A stretch of DNA of 64,000 bases from Actinomycetales bacterium SN12 (GCA_002837415.1 PJCV01000003.1:248001-312000), one strand, 5' to 3'; positions 17,558 through 27,178 are shown, numbered from the stretch's first letter. Made by a program: numbers and translations. The notes: a model not told the origin generated them from the letters alone.

Positions 17558-18571
17558 ATGGTCAACTATCGCTACCTCGGAAACAGCGGACTCAAGGTCT
17601 CGGAGATCACCTACGGCAACTGGGTGACGCACGCCTCGCAGGTGGGCGACGAGGCGGCGATCGCGACGGTGCACGCCGCGCTGGATGCCGGGATCACCAC
17701 CTTCGACACGGCCGACACCTATGCGAACACGGCCGCCGAGGTCGTGCTCGGCAAAGCGCTCGCAGGTCAGCGTCGTGCGGGACTCGAGATCTTCACGAAG
17801 GTCTACTTCCCGACCGGACCGAAGGGCCCCAACGACACCGGCCTCAGCCGCAAGCACATCTTCGAGTCGATCGACGGCTCGCTGCAGCGTCTCGGCACCG
17901 ACTACGTCGATCTGTACCAGGCGCACCGCTACGACTACGAGACCCCGCTCGAGGAGACCATGCAGGCCTTCGCCGATGTGGTCAGGCAGGGCAAGGCGCT
18001 GTACATCGGCGTCTCGGAGTGGACCGCCGAGCAGCTGCGTGAGGGGCACGCGCTGTCGCGTCAGCTCGGATTCCAGCTGATCTCGAACCAGCCGCAGTAC
18101 TCGATGCTGCATCGCGTGATCGAGGGCAAGGTCGTGCCGACCTCGGAGAGCCTGGGCATCTCGCAGATCGTCTGGTCGCCGATGGCCCAGGGCGTGCTCA
18201 GCGGCAAGTACCTGCCCGGCCAGCCCGTGCCCGACGGCTCGCGCGCGACCGACCCGCACTCGGGTGCCGAGTTCATCAAGCGCCTGCTGCAGGACGACAT
18301 CCTCGAAGCCGTGCAGAAGCTCAAGCCCATCGCGGCCGACGCGGGCCTGACGATGCCGCAGCTCGCGATCGCGTGGGTGCTGCAGAATCCGAACGTCGCG
18401 GCCGCGCTGGTGGGCGCCTCGCGTCCGGAGCAGCTCGCCGAGACGGTCAAGGCGTCAGGTGTGCGCCTCGGCGCCGACGTGATGACGGCCATCGACGAGG
18501 CGCTGGGCGACGTCGCGTACACCGACCCGCAGGACACCTACGACGTGTCGCCGAAGACCCGACTGGTCTGA
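17558..18571 (+). CDS. Aldo/keto reductase, potassium-channel beta-subunit-like
   Basis: The 337-residue product starts MVNYRYLGNSGLKVSEITYGNW and carries the AKR catalytic set. These are Asp and Tyr in FDTADTYANT, Lys in IFTKVYF and His in YQAHRYD. Its C-terminal half contains SPMAQGVLSGKY and PNVAAALVGASRPEQL, typical of the AKR group related to KCNAB and YghZ. It would reduce aldehydes with NADPH in the cytosol. A GTG at 17552 is possible. ATG 17558 is preferred because TAGCGT (17546-17551) lies 6 nt before it, the spacing for a leaderless start. Confidence 0.85.
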   Translation: MVNYRYLGNSGLKVSEITYGNWVTHASQVGDEAAIATVHAALDAGITTFDTADTYANTAAEVVLGKALAGQRRAGLEIFTKVYFPTGPKGPNDTGLSRKHIFESIDGSLQRLGTDYVDLYQAHRYDYETPLEETMQAFADVVRQGKALYIGVSEWTAEQLREGHALSRQLGFQLISNQPQYSMLHRVIEGKVVPTSESLGISQIVWSPMAQGVLSGKYLPGQPVPDGSRATDPHSGAEFIKRLLQDDILEAVQKLKPIAADAGLTMPQLAIAWVLQNPNVAAALVGASRPEQLAETVKASGVRLGADVMTAIDEALGDVAYTDPQDTYDVSPKTRLV

Positions 18572-18578
18572 CCCTCAG

Positions 18579-18622
18579 CGTCGCGGGCGGTGCGCACAGC
18601 TGCTGTGGCACCGCCCGCGACG
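18579..18622. terminator. Bidirectional hairpin terminator
   Basis: CGTCGCGGGCGGTGC (18579-18593) pairs with GCACCGCCCGCGACG (18608-18622). CACAG/CTGTG continues the stem to a 3-nt loop after a one-base bulge. It lies between the convergent reductase and ACT-domain genes. Confidence 0.85.
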
Positions 18623-18655
18623 TGCCCGCCCGCCGCGTGCGAGACGCCGATCGGG

Positions 18656-19165
18656 TCAGAGCGTGGTGATGTCGACCTGAAGATCGTGGGTCAGCCGCTC
18701 GATATCGGCGCGCAGCGCATCCAGATCGGCGGATGCCGGCAGCGTCGCGGTCACCGATGACTCGAACAGACGGCCGCCGGCCATCGCGGCATCCCGGGTC
18801 TCGGTGGTCATGGTCTCGATGCTCAGCGCGTGCGCGCTCAGCACTCCAGAGATCTCGCGCACGATGCCCGCGCGGTCGTTGCCGAGCACGCTGATCGAGA
18901 TGCGCTGCGCGGTGCCGGACGCGGAGGTGTCGGCACCAGCGTGAACGGTGATCGCGAGCATCCCCTCGAGAGCATCGAGGTCGCTCCGCAGGGCATCGAC
19001 GCGATCCTCTGCGACTGAGATCTCGATCACGCCCGCGAAGGTGCCGGCGAGCTCGCCGAGCTGGCTGTTCTCCCAGTTGCCGCCGTGCGCTGCGACGATG
19101 TCGGCGACGGTCGAGACGAGCCCGGGGCGATCCGCTCCCGCGACCGTGAGGATGAGCGTGGTCAT
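18656..19165 (-). CDS. Tandem ACT-domain protein, GcvR-like
   Basis: The 169-residue product consists of two ACT domains. The first begins TTLILTVAGADRPGLVSTVADIVAAHGGNW, and the second begins ISISVLGNDRAGIVREISGVLSAH. This is the arrangement of GcvR-type proteins that sense amino acids, often glycine. No gcv genes are near, so the partner and ligand are unknown. TACGCT on the minus strand ends 6 nt before the ATG, consistent with a leaderless message. The PLP-enzyme gene lies directly upstream, with 18 bp between them, so the two may be linked in amino-acid metabolism. Confidence 0.8.
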   Translation of the reverse strand: MTTLILTVAGADRPGLVSTVADIVAAHGGNWENSQLGELAGTFAGVIEISVAEDRVDALRSDLDALEGMLAITVHAGADTSASGTAQRISISVLGNDRAGIVREISGVLSAHALSIETMTTETRDAAMAGGRLFESSVTATLPASADLDALRADIERLTHDLQVDITTL

Positions 19166-19183
19166 GCGATCAGCGTAGCCCGC

Positions 19184-20233
19184 TCACCACGCGCCGCCGT
19201 CGAGGAAGCGCTGCATCCGCTCGCGGTGCGGGGCGAGATCCCAGCCTTGAGCTGCGACCCAGGCGTCGTCGTAGTAGGTCTTGACGTACCGCACGCCGCT
19301 GTCGCAGATCAGCGTGACGACGCTGCCCGTCTCGCCCGCATCGCGCATGCGGCTGATCAGCTCGAACGCGCCGTACAGGTTCGTTCCGGTCGAGGCGCCG
19401 GTCCAGTGCAGCGTGCGCTCGCGCAGCAGCCGGATCGCGGCGACGGACGCCGCGTCGGGAACGGGGATCATCTCGTCGATGACGCTCGGCACGAACGACG
19501 GCTCCATACGAGGGCGGCCGATCCCCTCGATGCGTGAGGGCTGGCCGGTGGCATCCGGATCGCCCTTCCACCCGGCGTAGAAGGCGGAGCCCTCGGGGTC
19601 GACGACCGCGACTTCGGTGGGGTGACGGCGATAGCGCACGTAGCGGCCGAAGGTCGCGCTGGTGCCGCCGGTGCCGGCGCCGACGACGATCCAGCGGGGA
19701 ACGGGATGCCGCTCCTGCGACAGCTGGCTGAACACGCTCTCGGCGATGTTGTTGTTGCCGCGCCAGTCGGTCGCCCGCTCGGCGAACGTGAACTGGTCCA
19801 GGTAGTGGCCGTGGCACCCGGCGGCGAGGCGCCGCGCTTCGGGCGAGATCTCCTCGGCGTGGTCGACGAAGTGGCAGCTGCCCCCGTAGAACTCGATGAG
19901 GTCGATCTTCTCCTGGCTGGTGGAGCGCGGCACCACGGTGATGAACTTCAGCCCGAGCATCCGGGCGAAGTAGGCCTCGGACACTGCCGTCGATCCGCTG
20001 GACGATTCGACGAGCGTCGTGTCCTCGTCGATCAGGCCGTTGACGAGTCCGTAGAGGATGAGCGAGCGGGCCAGACGGTGCTTGAGGGAGCCGGTGGGAT
20101 GCACGGACTCGTCCTTCAGGTACAGGTCGATGCCCCACTCGCTGGGCAGCGGGAAGAGGTGCAGGTGGGTGTCGGCCGAGCGGTTGCCGTCGGCCTCGAG
20201 CACCCGAATGGCGGAACTGACCCAAACGCTCAT
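19184..20233 (-). CDS. PLP-dependent cysteine synthase family protein, Cds1-like (cysteine desulfhydrase)
   Basis: The 349-residue fold-type II PLP enzyme contains the Schiff-base Lys in [11 protein letters not shown] and the SSSGSTAV asparagine-loop equivalent. The phosphate-binding glycine loop is [10 protein letters not shown]. The combination with [13 protein letters not shown] near the end resembles mycobacterial Cds1, which releases sulfide from L-cysteine, more than CysK or CysM. The start at 20233 ([15 protein letters not shown]) fits the family; the frame remains open further upstream. It may share a transcript with the ACT-domain gene downstream. Confidence 0.75.
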   Translation of the reverse strand: MSVWVSSAIRVLEADGNRSADTHLHLFPLPSEWGIDLYLKDESVHPTGSLKHRLARSLILYGLVNGLIDEDTTLVESSSGSTAVSEAYFARMLGLKFITVVPRSTSQEKIDLIEFYGGSCHFVDHAEEISPEARRLAAGCHGHYLDQFTFAERATDWRGNNNIAESVFSQLSQERHPVPRWIVVGAGTGGTSATFGRYVRYRRHPTEVAVVDPEGSAFYAGWKGDPDATGQPSRIEGIGRPRMEPSFVPSVIDEMIPVPDAASVAAIRLLRERTLHWTGASTGTNLYGAFELISRMRDAGETGSVVTLICDSGVRYVKTYYDDAWVAAQGWDLAPHRERMQRFLDGGAW

Positions 20234-20338
20234 GACTCTCGAGCGTAGCGGGGTGGCTCTCGCCGCGGCAGGTTCCCCTTGTAGCGGCGACGTCACGAGA
20301 GCAGACTTCTCGCATCACCCCGCGGAGAGGAACGGCAC

Positions 20339-20698
20339 ATGGCTCACGGTGACATCACGCACATCGACATCCCCGTCTCTGACATGGCGGCGTCGACCGC
20401 CTTCTACAGCAGACTGTTCGGCTGGAAGATCGCCGAGCTGCCCGGCTTCGAGGGCTACCCGATGTGGCAGGCGCCGAACGGCATCTCGGGCGGTGGGCTG
20501 GCCCCGCGTGACGATGGGTTCAGCCAGCCGAGGTCGTACGTCGAGGTCGACTCGATCGACGAGACGATCGAGGCCGCCACGGAGGCGGGCGCGACGGTGC
20601 TGATGGAGAAGCAGCCCATCACCGAGACCAGCGCCTGGGCGGTGATCATCGACCCGGACGGGAATCACATCGGCCTGTACGAGGGCTTGGTCGGCTGA
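20339..20698 (+). CDS. VOC family protein (glyoxalase/bleomycin-resistance fold)
   Basis: The 119-residue product is a single vicinal-oxygen-chelate domain pair. It begins HGDITHIDIPVSDMAASTAFYSRLFGW and ends WAVIIDPDGNHIGLYEG, the usual second metal-ligand region. Such proteins bind a divalent metal and small substrates, but the activity cannot be assigned from sequence. The gene has AGAGGAA before its ATG. An EamA-type transporter starts 12 bp downstream, so the two may be cotranscribed. Confidence 0.85.
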   Translation: MAHGDITHIDIPVSDMAASTAFYSRLFGWKIAELPGFEGYPMWQAPNGISGGGLAPRDDGFSQPRSYVEVDSIDETIEAATEAGATVLMEKQPITETSAWAVIIDPDGNHIGLYEGLVG

Positions 20699-20710
20699 AG
20701 CTGAGCGGTC

Positions 20711-21682
20711 ATGGAGCAGGCGAGAGATGACACGCGTGTGCGTGGCGGAGTCGGCGCGGGACTGCTCGTCGCGCTCGGCGCGGCTCTCGCCTTCGGCATG
20801 TCGGGTGCGTGGGCGCGCGGGCTGATCGACGCCGGCTGGACACCAGGCGCGGCAGTGAGCGCACGCGTATGGGTCGCCGCGATCGTGCTGCTCGTTCCGA
20901 CTCTGATCGCGCTGCGCGGGCGCTGGGGCCTGCTGCGACGCAACGCCTGGATGATCGTCGCCTACGGGCTGCTCGCGGTCACCGCGACCCAGCTCTGCTA
21001 CTTCCAGGCCGTCGCCGTGATGGACGTGGGCATCGCGCTGCTCGTCGAGTACACTGCCCCGGTCGCGGTGGTGCTCTGGCTGTGGCTGCGTCGCGGCGAG
21101 CGACCCAGCAGGCTCAGCGTGATCGGGGCCATCGTGGCCTTCATCGGGCTGATCCTCATGCTCGACGTGCTGACGGGCGCGCGCATGGATGCGGGCGGAA
21201 TCCTCTGGGCGCTCGGCGCCATGGTCGGCGCCGCCACCTACTTCGTGCTGTCCGCCCGTGACGACACCGGACTGCCACCGCTCGTGCTCGCGGGAGCGGG
21301 TCTGCTGCTCGGCGCGGTCGGCCTCACCCTCGCGGGCCTCGTCGGCGTGCTGCCGATGGCCTGGACGTTCGACGATGTCGCCTACCGGTTCGGGGAGGTG
21401 GCGTGGTTCGTGCCGGTCATCGCCATCGGCGTGCTCGCGACGGCGCTCGCGTACGTGCTGGGCATCGCCTCGACCCGGATGCTCGGCTCGCGCCTGGCGT
21501 CGTTCGTGGCGCTTGCCGAGGTGGTCGCCGCGATGCTGTTCGGGTGGATGCTGCTGAGCCAGCTGCCCGCCCCGGTGCAGCTGCTCGGCGGCGCACTGGT
21601 GCTCGCCGGGGTCGTGGTGGTCAAGCTGGGCGAGCCGGCGGTCGCGTCGAAGCTTGTCGAACCCGAGTACGCCGCCCCCTGA
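20711..21682 (+). CDS. EamA/DMT family transporter
   Basis: The 323-residue product has about ten membrane helices in two repeated EamA halves, with GLLVALGAALAFGMSGAWARG at the start. YGLLAVTATQLCYFQAVAVMDVGIALLVEY marks the end of the first half. This is typical of drug/metabolite transporters (RhaT-like, often amino-acid exporters). The substrate is unknown. The last residues encode a fragment of the dispersed CTTCGACAGG-type repeat in reverse orientation, so the C-terminal tail is probably recently altered. Confidence 0.85.
   Translation: MEQARDDTRVRGGVGAGLLVALGAALAFGMSGAWARGLIDAGWTPGAAVSARVWVAAIVLLVPTLIALRGRWGLLRRNAWMIVAYGLLAVTATQLCYFQAVAVMDVGIALLVEYTAPVAVVLWLWLRRGERPSRLSVIGAIVAFIGLILMLDVLTGARMDAGGILWALGAMVGAATYFVLSARDDTGLPPLVLAGAGLLLGAVGLTLAGLVGVLPMAWTFDDVAYRFGEVAWFVPVIAIGVLATALAYVLGIASTRMLGSRLASFVALAEVVAAMLFGWMLLSQLPAPVQLLGGALVLAGVVVVKLGEPAVASKLVEPEYAAP
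21650..21664. repeat. Reverse-orientation copy of the CTTCGACAGG..CTCAGGG repeat family
   Basis: AGCTTGTCGAACCC (about 21651-21664) is the reverse-complement form of the repeat seen at 4112, 15461 and 59069. It lies in the last ten codons of the EamA transporter gene. Confidence 0.45.
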
Positions 21683-21693
21683 CGTCGGCGGTA

Positions 21694-21756
21694 TGTATAC
21701 GCAAGGAGGGCTGAGAGCGGGGAAGCCTGGCGCCTGTGCGGATTTGTGTATACAGT
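21694..21756. promoter_or_regulatory. GntR operator pair and promoter of the prp gene cluster
   Basis: TGTATACG (21694-21701) and the perfect palindrome TGTATACA (21747-21754) flank a 45-bp interval. The second overlaps TACAGT (21751-21756), a -10 box placed 7 nt before the GTG start at 21764. TGTATACA-type sites are usual for FCD-type GntR regulators, so autoregulation by the adjacent gene is likely. Confidence 0.7.
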
Positions 21757-21763
21757 GAGGCTT

Positions 21764-22456
21764 GTGAGCACTGTCGTCGATCGGACCCGCGCAAGCGACC
21801 GCGCCTATCGGACGCTGCTCGAGGAGATCCAGTCGGGCGCGCTCGCTGCCGGCGCCGTGCTCGCCGAAGTCGAGCAGGCTGCGCGCCTCGGGGTGAGCCG
21901 CACGCCCCTGCGCGAGGCGCTGCGCCGCCTCGCGGCCGACGGGCTGGTCGTGCAGCAGTCGCCGCGCGTCACCGTCGTCGCGGGCCTCGATGCCGACGAC
22001 ATCCGCGCCCTGTTCCAGATCCGGCGCGCTCTCGAGGAGACGAGCGCCCGCCTCGCCGCACAGCGAGGCGATGCCGATGCGTTCGCCGCCCTCGCCGAGG
22101 AGTTCCAGCACGTCGATCTCGCGCGCGCCGAGGGGCGCGACGACTACTACGCCCTCATCGCGCGACTGGACGCCGAGCTCGACGCGGCCGTCGCCAACGA
22201 CTACCTGAGCTCCGCTCTGCGCACCGTCCGCACCCACCTGGTGCGCGTCAGGCGGATGGCGCGCGACAAGCCGGAGCGGCTCGCCGCCTCGGCGGGCGAG
22301 CACCTGCTGATCGCGCGCTCGCTGGCATCCCGCGACGCCGACCTCGCCGCGCATGCCACCCACGTCCACCTGCACAACGCTCTGCAAAGCATCCTCGAGA
22401 GTCTCGACGCGGACGCCGTCTCGCCTCGCTTCACTCGCTCAACGACCGGCGACTAG
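21764..22456 (+). CDS. GntR family transcriptional regulator (FCD subfamily)
   Basis: The 230-residue product has an N-terminal winged helix (about 10-75), with [28 protein letters not shown] as the recognition region. An all-helical FCD effector domain follows (about 85-220), including [16 protein letters not shown]. It precedes the methylcitrate-cycle genes and probably controls them in response to a propionate-derived acid. The first possible GTG, at 21746, would start inside the TGTATACA operator. GTG 21764 is preferred because of the leaderless-type -10 box. Confidence 0.8.
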   Translation: MSTVVDRTRASDRAYRTLLEEIQSGALAAGAVLAEVEQAARLGVSRTPLREALRRLAADGLVVQQSPRVTVVAGLDADDIRALFQIRRALEETSARLAAQRGDADAFAALAEEFQHVDLARAEGRDDYYALIARLDAELDAAVANDYLSSALRTVRTHLVRVRRMARDKPERLAASAGEHLLIARSLASRDADLAAHATHVHLHNALQSILESLDADAVSPRFTRSTTGD

Positions 22457-22476
22457 CCCCCGAGGGAAGGAACCCC

Positions 22477-24003
22477 ATGACCGTCAACCACCACGTCCGC
22501 GTCCACCGCTCCGAAGAGGAGCTGCCCCGCGAGGAGCAGCTGGCCTGGAAGATCGCCCAGGTCGCCGTCGACCCCGTCGAGGTCGAACCGGAGGTCGTCG
22601 ACATGATCATCAACCGCGTGATCGACAACGCGTCGGTCGCCGCGGCATCCCTCACCCGCGCCCCCATCAACGCGGCGCGCGCGCAGGCCTTCAGCCACCC
22701 CGTCTCGAACGGCGGCAAGGGCGCCACCGCCTTCGGCTGCACGCTCGACCAGCGCACCAGCCCCGAGTGGGCGGCGTGGGCGAACGGCGTCGCCGTGCGC
22801 GAGCTCGACTACCACGACACCTTCCTCGCGGCAGAGTACTCGCACCCGGGCGACAACATCCCGCCGATCGTCGCCGTCGCGCAGCACGTCGGCTGCGACG
22901 GTCACGCGCTCGTGCGCGCCCTCGCGACCGGCTACGAGATCCAGGTCGACCTGGTGAAGGCGATCTCGCTGCACAAGCACAAGATCGATCACGTCGCTCA
23001 CCTCGGGCCCTCGGCCGCGGCCGGCATCGGCACCCTGCTCGGCCTCGACGCCGAGACGATCTATCAGGCGATCGGCCAGGCGCTGCACACCACCACCGCG
23101 ACCCGTCAGAGCCGCAAGGGCGAGATCTCGACCTGGAAGGCGCACGCTCCGGCCTTCGCCGGCAAGATGGCGGTCGAGGCTGTCGACCGCGCCATGCGCG
23201 GGCAGACTTCGCCCTCGCCCATCTACGAAGGCGAAGACGGCGTGATCGCCTGGATGCTCGACGGCAAGGACGCCTCGTACGAGGTGCCGCTGCCCGCGCC
23301 CGGTGAACCCAAGCGGGCGATCCTCGACACGTACACGAAGGAGCACTCGGCCGAGTACCAGGCGCAGGCGATCATCGACCTCGCCCGCCGCCTCGGCACC
23401 GACAGCCCCGCCCTGCGCGACCCCGCCAACATCGAGTCGATCGTGCTGCACACCAGCCACCACACGCACAACGTGATCGGCTCGGGCGCAGGCGACCCGC
23501 AGAAGTACGACCCCACCGCCTCGCGCGAGACGCTCGATCACTCGGTGCCGTACATCTTCGCGGTCGCCCTGCAGGACGGCACATGGCATCACGTCGACTC
23601 GTACACGCCCGAGCGCGCGCAGCGTCCGGACACCGTCGAGCTGTGGCACAAGATCACCACGGTCGAGGATGCGGAGTGGACCCGCCGGTACCACTCCACC
23701 GACATCAGCGAGAAGGCGTTCGGCGGCCGGGTCGAGATCACCCTCACGGACGGCACGACCGTCGTCGGCGAGATCGCCGTCGCCGACGCGCACCCGCTCG
23801 GCGCCCGCCCCTTCACCCGCGAGAACTACATCCGCAAGTTCCGCGTCCTCGCTCAGCCGGTGCTCGACGTCGTCGAGATCGAGCGGTTCCTCGAACTCGT
23901 CCAGCGTCTTCCCGAGCTCACCGCCGCCGAGGTGCAGGAGCTCTCGATCGTCGCGAAGAAGGGCCTGCTGGCATCCGCCGACGCTCCCAAGGGGCTGTTC
24001 TGA
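22477..24003 (+). CDS. prpD: 2-methylcitrate dehydratase PrpD (MmgE/PrpD family)
   Basis: The 508-residue protein spans the whole MmgE/PrpD fold. It has [29 protein letters not shown] in the helical domain and [26 protein letters not shown] in the lid domain. It dehydrates 2-methylcitrate to 2-methyl-cis-aconitate in propionyl-CoA breakdown. GAGGGAAGG precedes the ATG. It is followed with a one-base TGATG overlap by prpB and then prpC, so translation of the three is coupled. No AcnD/PrpF pair is present, in line with a PrpD-dependent cycle. Confidence 0.92.
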   Translation: MTVNHHVRVHRSEEELPREEQLAWKIAQVAVDPVEVEPEVVDMIINRVIDNASVAAASLTRAPINAARAQAFSHPVSNGGKGATAFGCTLDQRTSPEWAAWANGVAVRELDYHDTFLAAEYSHPGDNIPPIVAVAQHVGCDGHALVRALATGYEIQVDLVKAISLHKHKIDHVAHLGPSAAAGIGTLLGLDAETIYQAIGQALHTTTATRQSRKGEISTWKAHAPAFAGKMAVEAVDRAMRGQTSPSPIYEGEDGVIAWMLDGKDASYEVPLPAPGEPKRAILDTYTKEHSAEYQAQAIIDLARRLGTDSPALRDPANIESIVLHTSHHTHNVIGSGAGDPQKYDPTASRETLDHSVPYIFAVALQDGTWHHVDSYTPERAQRPDTVELWHKITTVEDAEWTRRYHSTDISEKAFGGRVEITLTDGTTVVGEIAVADAHPLGARPFTRENYIRKFRVLAQPVLDVVEIERFLELVQRLPELTAAEVQELSIVAKKGLLASADAPKGLF

Positions 24004-24914
24004 TGCTCTACGCCACCACACCCGCGCACGAGAAGCGCCGTCTGTTCCGTGAGCGTCTCGCGAGCGGTGAGCTGCTGCGCTTCCCTGGAGCGTTCAACCC
24101 GCTCAGCGCCCGGCTCATCGAGCAGAAGGGCTTCGAGGGCGTCTACATCTCGGGTGCTGTGCTGTCGGCCGACCTCGGGCTGCCCGACATCGGCCTGACG
24201 ACCCTCACCGAGGTCGCAGGGCGCGGGCAGCAGATCGCCCGCATGACCGAGCTGCCCGCGATCATCGACGCCGACACCGGCTTCGGCGAGCCGATGAACG
24301 TCGCCCGCACGATCCAGACGCTCGAAGACGCCGGCCTCGCCGGCGCGCACATCGAGGACCAGATCAACCCGAAGCGCTGCGGTCATCTCGACGGGAAGGC
24401 GGTGGTCGACGCGGATACGGCGGTCAAACGCATCCGTGCCGCGGTCGATGCGCGGCGCGACGAGAGCTTCCTCATCATGGCGCGCACCGACATCGCCGCC
24501 GTCGACGGACTCGACGCCGCGAAGGATCGCGCCAAGGCGCTGGTGGATGCCGGTGCCGACGCGATCTTCCCGGAGGCGATGCGGTCGCTTTCGGAGTTCG
24601 CCGCGATCCGGGATGCCGTGGACGTGCCGATCCTGGCGAACATGACGGAGTTCGGCAAGTCTGACCTGTTCTCGGTCGACCAGCTGCGCGACGTGGGCGT
24701 GAACATCGTGATCTGGCCGGTGTCGCTGCTGCGCATCGCCATGGGCGCCGCCGGCCGGGCGCTGGATACGCTGAACGCCGAGGGGCACCTGACCTCGAAG
24801 CTCGGCGAGATGCAGCACCGCGCCGATCTCTATGATCTGATCGACTACGAGTCGTACAACCACTTCGACTCGGGAGTCTTCAACTTCACCATCGACCGAG
24901 GAGCGACCGAATGA
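24003..24914 (+). CDS. prpB: Methylisocitrate lyase PrpB
   Basis: The 303-residue product belongs to the isocitrate lyase/PEP mutase superfamily. It contains the active-site loop PKRCGHLDGK with the catalytic cysteine, the metal-binding region IDADTGFGEP and the ARTDIAAVDG segment. It splits 2-methylisocitrate into pyruvate and succinate. The ATG overlaps the prpD stop by one base, and the stop overlaps the prpC start by ATGA. The length matches PrpB (about 300 residues) and is shorter than true isocitrate lyases. Confidence 0.93.
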   Translation: MLYATTPAHEKRRLFRERLASGELLRFPGAFNPLSARLIEQKGFEGVYISGAVLSADLGLPDIGLTTLTEVAGRGQQIARMTELPAIIDADTGFGEPMNVARTIQTLEDAGLAGAHIEDQINPKRCGHLDGKAVVDADTAVKRIRAAVDARRDESFLIMARTDIAAVDGLDAAKDRAKALVDAGADAIFPEAMRSLSEFAAIRDAVDVPILANMTEFGKSDLFSVDQLRDVGVNIVIWPVSLLRIAMGAAGRALDTLNAEGHLTSKLGEMQHRADLYDLIDYESYNHFDSGVFNFTIDRGATE

Positions 24915-26101
24915 GCGAATCCGAGATCAGGAAGGGCCTCGCGGGCGTCGTCGCCGATGCGACGGCGATCAGCAAGGTCAACCCCGAGACCAACAGCCTG
25001 CTGTACCGCGGGTACCCGGTGCAGGAGCTCGCGGCGACGCAGTCTTTCGAGGCCGTCGCGTACCTGCTGTGGCACGGTGAGCTGCCGACCGACGAGCAGC
25101 TGGCGGAGTTCCGCGCGACCGAGCGGGAGCACCGCGCCCTGTCGCCCGAGGTCAGGGCCGCGATCGACGCGCTGCCGCTCGACTCGCACCCGATGGACGA
25201 GGTGCGCACGGCGGTGAGCGTGATCGGCGCCTTCGAGACCGCCGGCACCGGCAACGTGCTCGACGCGGTCGGCACCCCCGAGCAGAACCTGCAGCGCAGC
25301 CTGCAGCTGTTCGCGGTGCTTCCGGCGATCGTCTCGTACGGCCAGCGCCGGCGCCGCGGGCAGGAGATCATCGAGTCGCGCGACGACCTCGACTACGCCG
25401 CGAACTTCCTGTGGCTGACCTTCGGCGAAGAGCCGCACGAGGCGGTCGTTGATGCGTTCAACCGCTCGATGATCCTGTACGCCGAGCACTCGTTCAATGC
25501 ATCGACCTTCACCGCGCGGGTGATCACCTCGACGCTCAGCGACCTGTACTCCGCGGTCGTCGGCGCGATCGGTGCTCTCAAGGGTCCGCTGCACGGCGGA
25601 GCCAACGAGGCCGTCATGCACATCTTCGACGAGATCGGCTCGGCTGACCGCGTCGAGGAGTGGCTCGATGCCGCGCTCGCCGAGAAGCGCAAGATCATGG
25701 GCTTCGGGCACCGCGTCTACAAGCGCGGCGACTCACGCGTGCCGACCATGAAGGCGGCGCTCGACACCCTGGTCGCGCACTACGACCGCCCGGAGGTGGC
25801 CGAGCTGTACGAGAAGCTCGAGAGCGAGTTCGTCGAGCGCAAGGGCATCTACCCGAACCTCGACTACCCGTCTGGCCCGGCGTACAACCTGATCGGGTAC
25901 GACACGCTGACCTTCACGCCGCTGTTCATCGCCGCGCGCATCGTGGGCTGGACCGCGCACATTATCGAGCAGCAGGCCTCGAACGCCCTGATCCGCCCCC
26001 TGTCGGCGTACAACGGCGTCGACGAGCGGCACGTCGAGGAGTACGAGCCCGACACCGCCGCGATCGACGTGCAGGAGCGTCCGGAGGAAGCAGCCGGCTG
26101 A
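24911..26101 (+). CDS. prpC: 2-methylcitrate synthase PrpC (citrate synthase family)
   Basis: The 396-residue citrate synthase-type enzyme has the catalytic histidines in LHGGANEAV and GFGHRVYKRGDSR. The final catalytic Asp region is PNLDYPSGPAY. In this operon it condenses propionyl-CoA with oxaloacetate to 2-methylcitrate. The small form of about 380-400 residues is typical of PrpC or Gram-positive citrate synthases, and its position after prpD and prpB decides the call. It ends the operon. The convergent dehydrogenase gene begins 62 bp later, without a clear hairpin between. Confidence 0.9.
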   Translation: MSESEIRKGLAGVVADATAISKVNPETNSLLYRGYPVQELAATQSFEAVAYLLWHGELPTDEQLAEFRATEREHRALSPEVRAAIDALPLDSHPMDEVRTAVSVIGAFETAGTGNVLDAVGTPEQNLQRSLQLFAVLPAIVSYGQRRRRGQEIIESRDDLDYAANFLWLTFGEEPHEAVVDAFNRSMILYAEHSFNASTFTARVITSTLSDLYSAVVGAIGALKGPLHGGANEAVMHIFDEIGSADRVEEWLDAALAEKRKIMGFGHRVYKRGDSRVPTMKAALDTLVAHYDRPEVAELYEKLESEFVERKGIYPNLDYPSGPAYNLIGYDTLTFTPLFIAARIVGWTAHIIEQQASNALIRPLSAYNGVDERHVEEYEPDTAAIDVQERPEEAAG

Positions 26102-26163
26102 TCGGCATCCGCCGCTGCCGTCCTTCCACCCGGGAAACCGCGTCCCGCGCGTGGGCGCCGGGC

Positions 26164-27009
26164 TCAGACGTGGTCGCGCCAGGAGTGCTTCGGCTCGAAA
26201 CCCAGCACGTCTCTGGCGTGGTCGATCGAGAGCAGCGTCTCGTGCGCGCCGACCTTACGAGTCACCGGCACGTCGGGGAAGACCTCGGCGATCAGCTCGG
26301 AGTTGGGCCGCGACATGACGGTGTCTGCAGCCGCGATGATGAAGCGGTCGAACCCCGGCTCCGCCACCTGCAGCGCGCGCTCGACCGCCTGTGCGCCATC
26401 GCGGGCGTCGATGTAACCCCACAGGTTCCACTTCCGCTTCATGGTGTCATCGTCGAAGGACGGGAACTCGGCGTAGTCCTCCGGCACCATCACGTTCGAG
26501 AACCGCAGAGCGGTGATCGACAGATCGGGATGCCAGCGCACCAGCTCCCGGGCCAGCTGCTCCTCGAGGGTCTTCACCAGCGAGTACACCGACTCTGGGC
26601 GGGCGGGGTACTCCTCGTCGACGGGGATGTACGGCGGCGGCACGTCGAACGGCAGACCCAGCACCGTCTCGCTGGATGCGTAGACGATGCGCCGGATGCC
26701 CAGGCGCACGGCGGCCCAGAAGACGTTGAACGTCGCCGGCATGTTGTTGTGGAAGGTCGCGACATCGCTGCGGATGCCGGGAGCAGGGATGGCCCCGAGG
26801 TGCACGACCGCGTCGATGCCGTCGTGCTGGTCGCCGACCGCGGTGAGCGCGTCCACGACCTGGCCGTAGTCGGTGAGATCGACCTGCACGAAGCCGTCGG
26901 CGCGAGCGCCCGTGAGATCCATGCCGATGACGTCCCAGCCGTTCGCGCGCAGCTCGCGTGCGACGACGGTGCCGAGTTTTCCGGATGCTCCGGTCAGTGC
27001 GATGCGCAT
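26164..27009 (-). CDS. NAD-dependent epimerase/dehydratase family protein, uronate dehydrogenase-like
   Basis: The 281-residue extended SDR begins MRIALTGASGKLGTVVARELRANGW, a glycine-rich NAD-binding loop. It has the active-site pair in YSLVKTLEE (Tyr-x-x-x-Lys) preceded by YASSETV. The gap-free size and the LGAIPAPG loop resemble NAD-dependent uronate or aldose dehydrogenases. The substrate is uncertain; a sugar acid is plausible given the nearby carbohydrate genes. GGAAGG lies before the ATG. It is divergent from a sugar-porter-type MFS gene, across a 169-bp region with an imperfect palindrome. Confidence 0.75.
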   Translation of the reverse strand: MRIALTGASGKLGTVVARELRANGWDVIGMDLTGARADGFVQVDLTDYGQVVDALTAVGDQHDGIDAVVHLGAIPAPGIRSDVATFHNNMPATFNVFWAAVRLGIRRIVYASSETVLGLPFDVPPPYIPVDEEYPARPESVYSLVKTLEEQLARELVRWHPDLSITALRFSNVMVPEDYAEFPSFDDDTMKRKWNLWGYIDARDGAQAVERALQVAEPGFDRFIIAAADTVMSRPNSELIAEVFPDVPVTRKVGAHETLLSIDHARDVLGFEPKHSWRDHV

Positions 27010-27061
27010 GGTCGCCGTCCTTCCATCGAGGCCTGTGAGGCAACGCTATACGCCGCGACGC

Positions 27062-27080
27062 CGATACCACCGCGTTATCG
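27062..27080. promoter_or_regulatory. Imperfect palindrome in the divergent dehydrogenase/MFS promoter region
   Basis: CGATACCACCGCGTTATCG has 7-bp arms that match at six positions. It lies midway between two divergent genes and could be an operator for either. No cognate regulator is adjacent. Confidence 0.35.
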
Positions 27081-27178
27081 TGTCTCGGCCGTCCGGGTCA
27101 AGAGTGTCCTGGCCCGGCATCCGTCGGAGTAGAAACGGATGCCAGGGGCGCGTCGCCCCCTACGAGAAGGGGAGCCCC

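Noticed and set aside
26102..26163. Terminator between prpC and the convergent dehydrogenase gene
   Set aside because: No convincing stem could be formed in the 62-bp interval.
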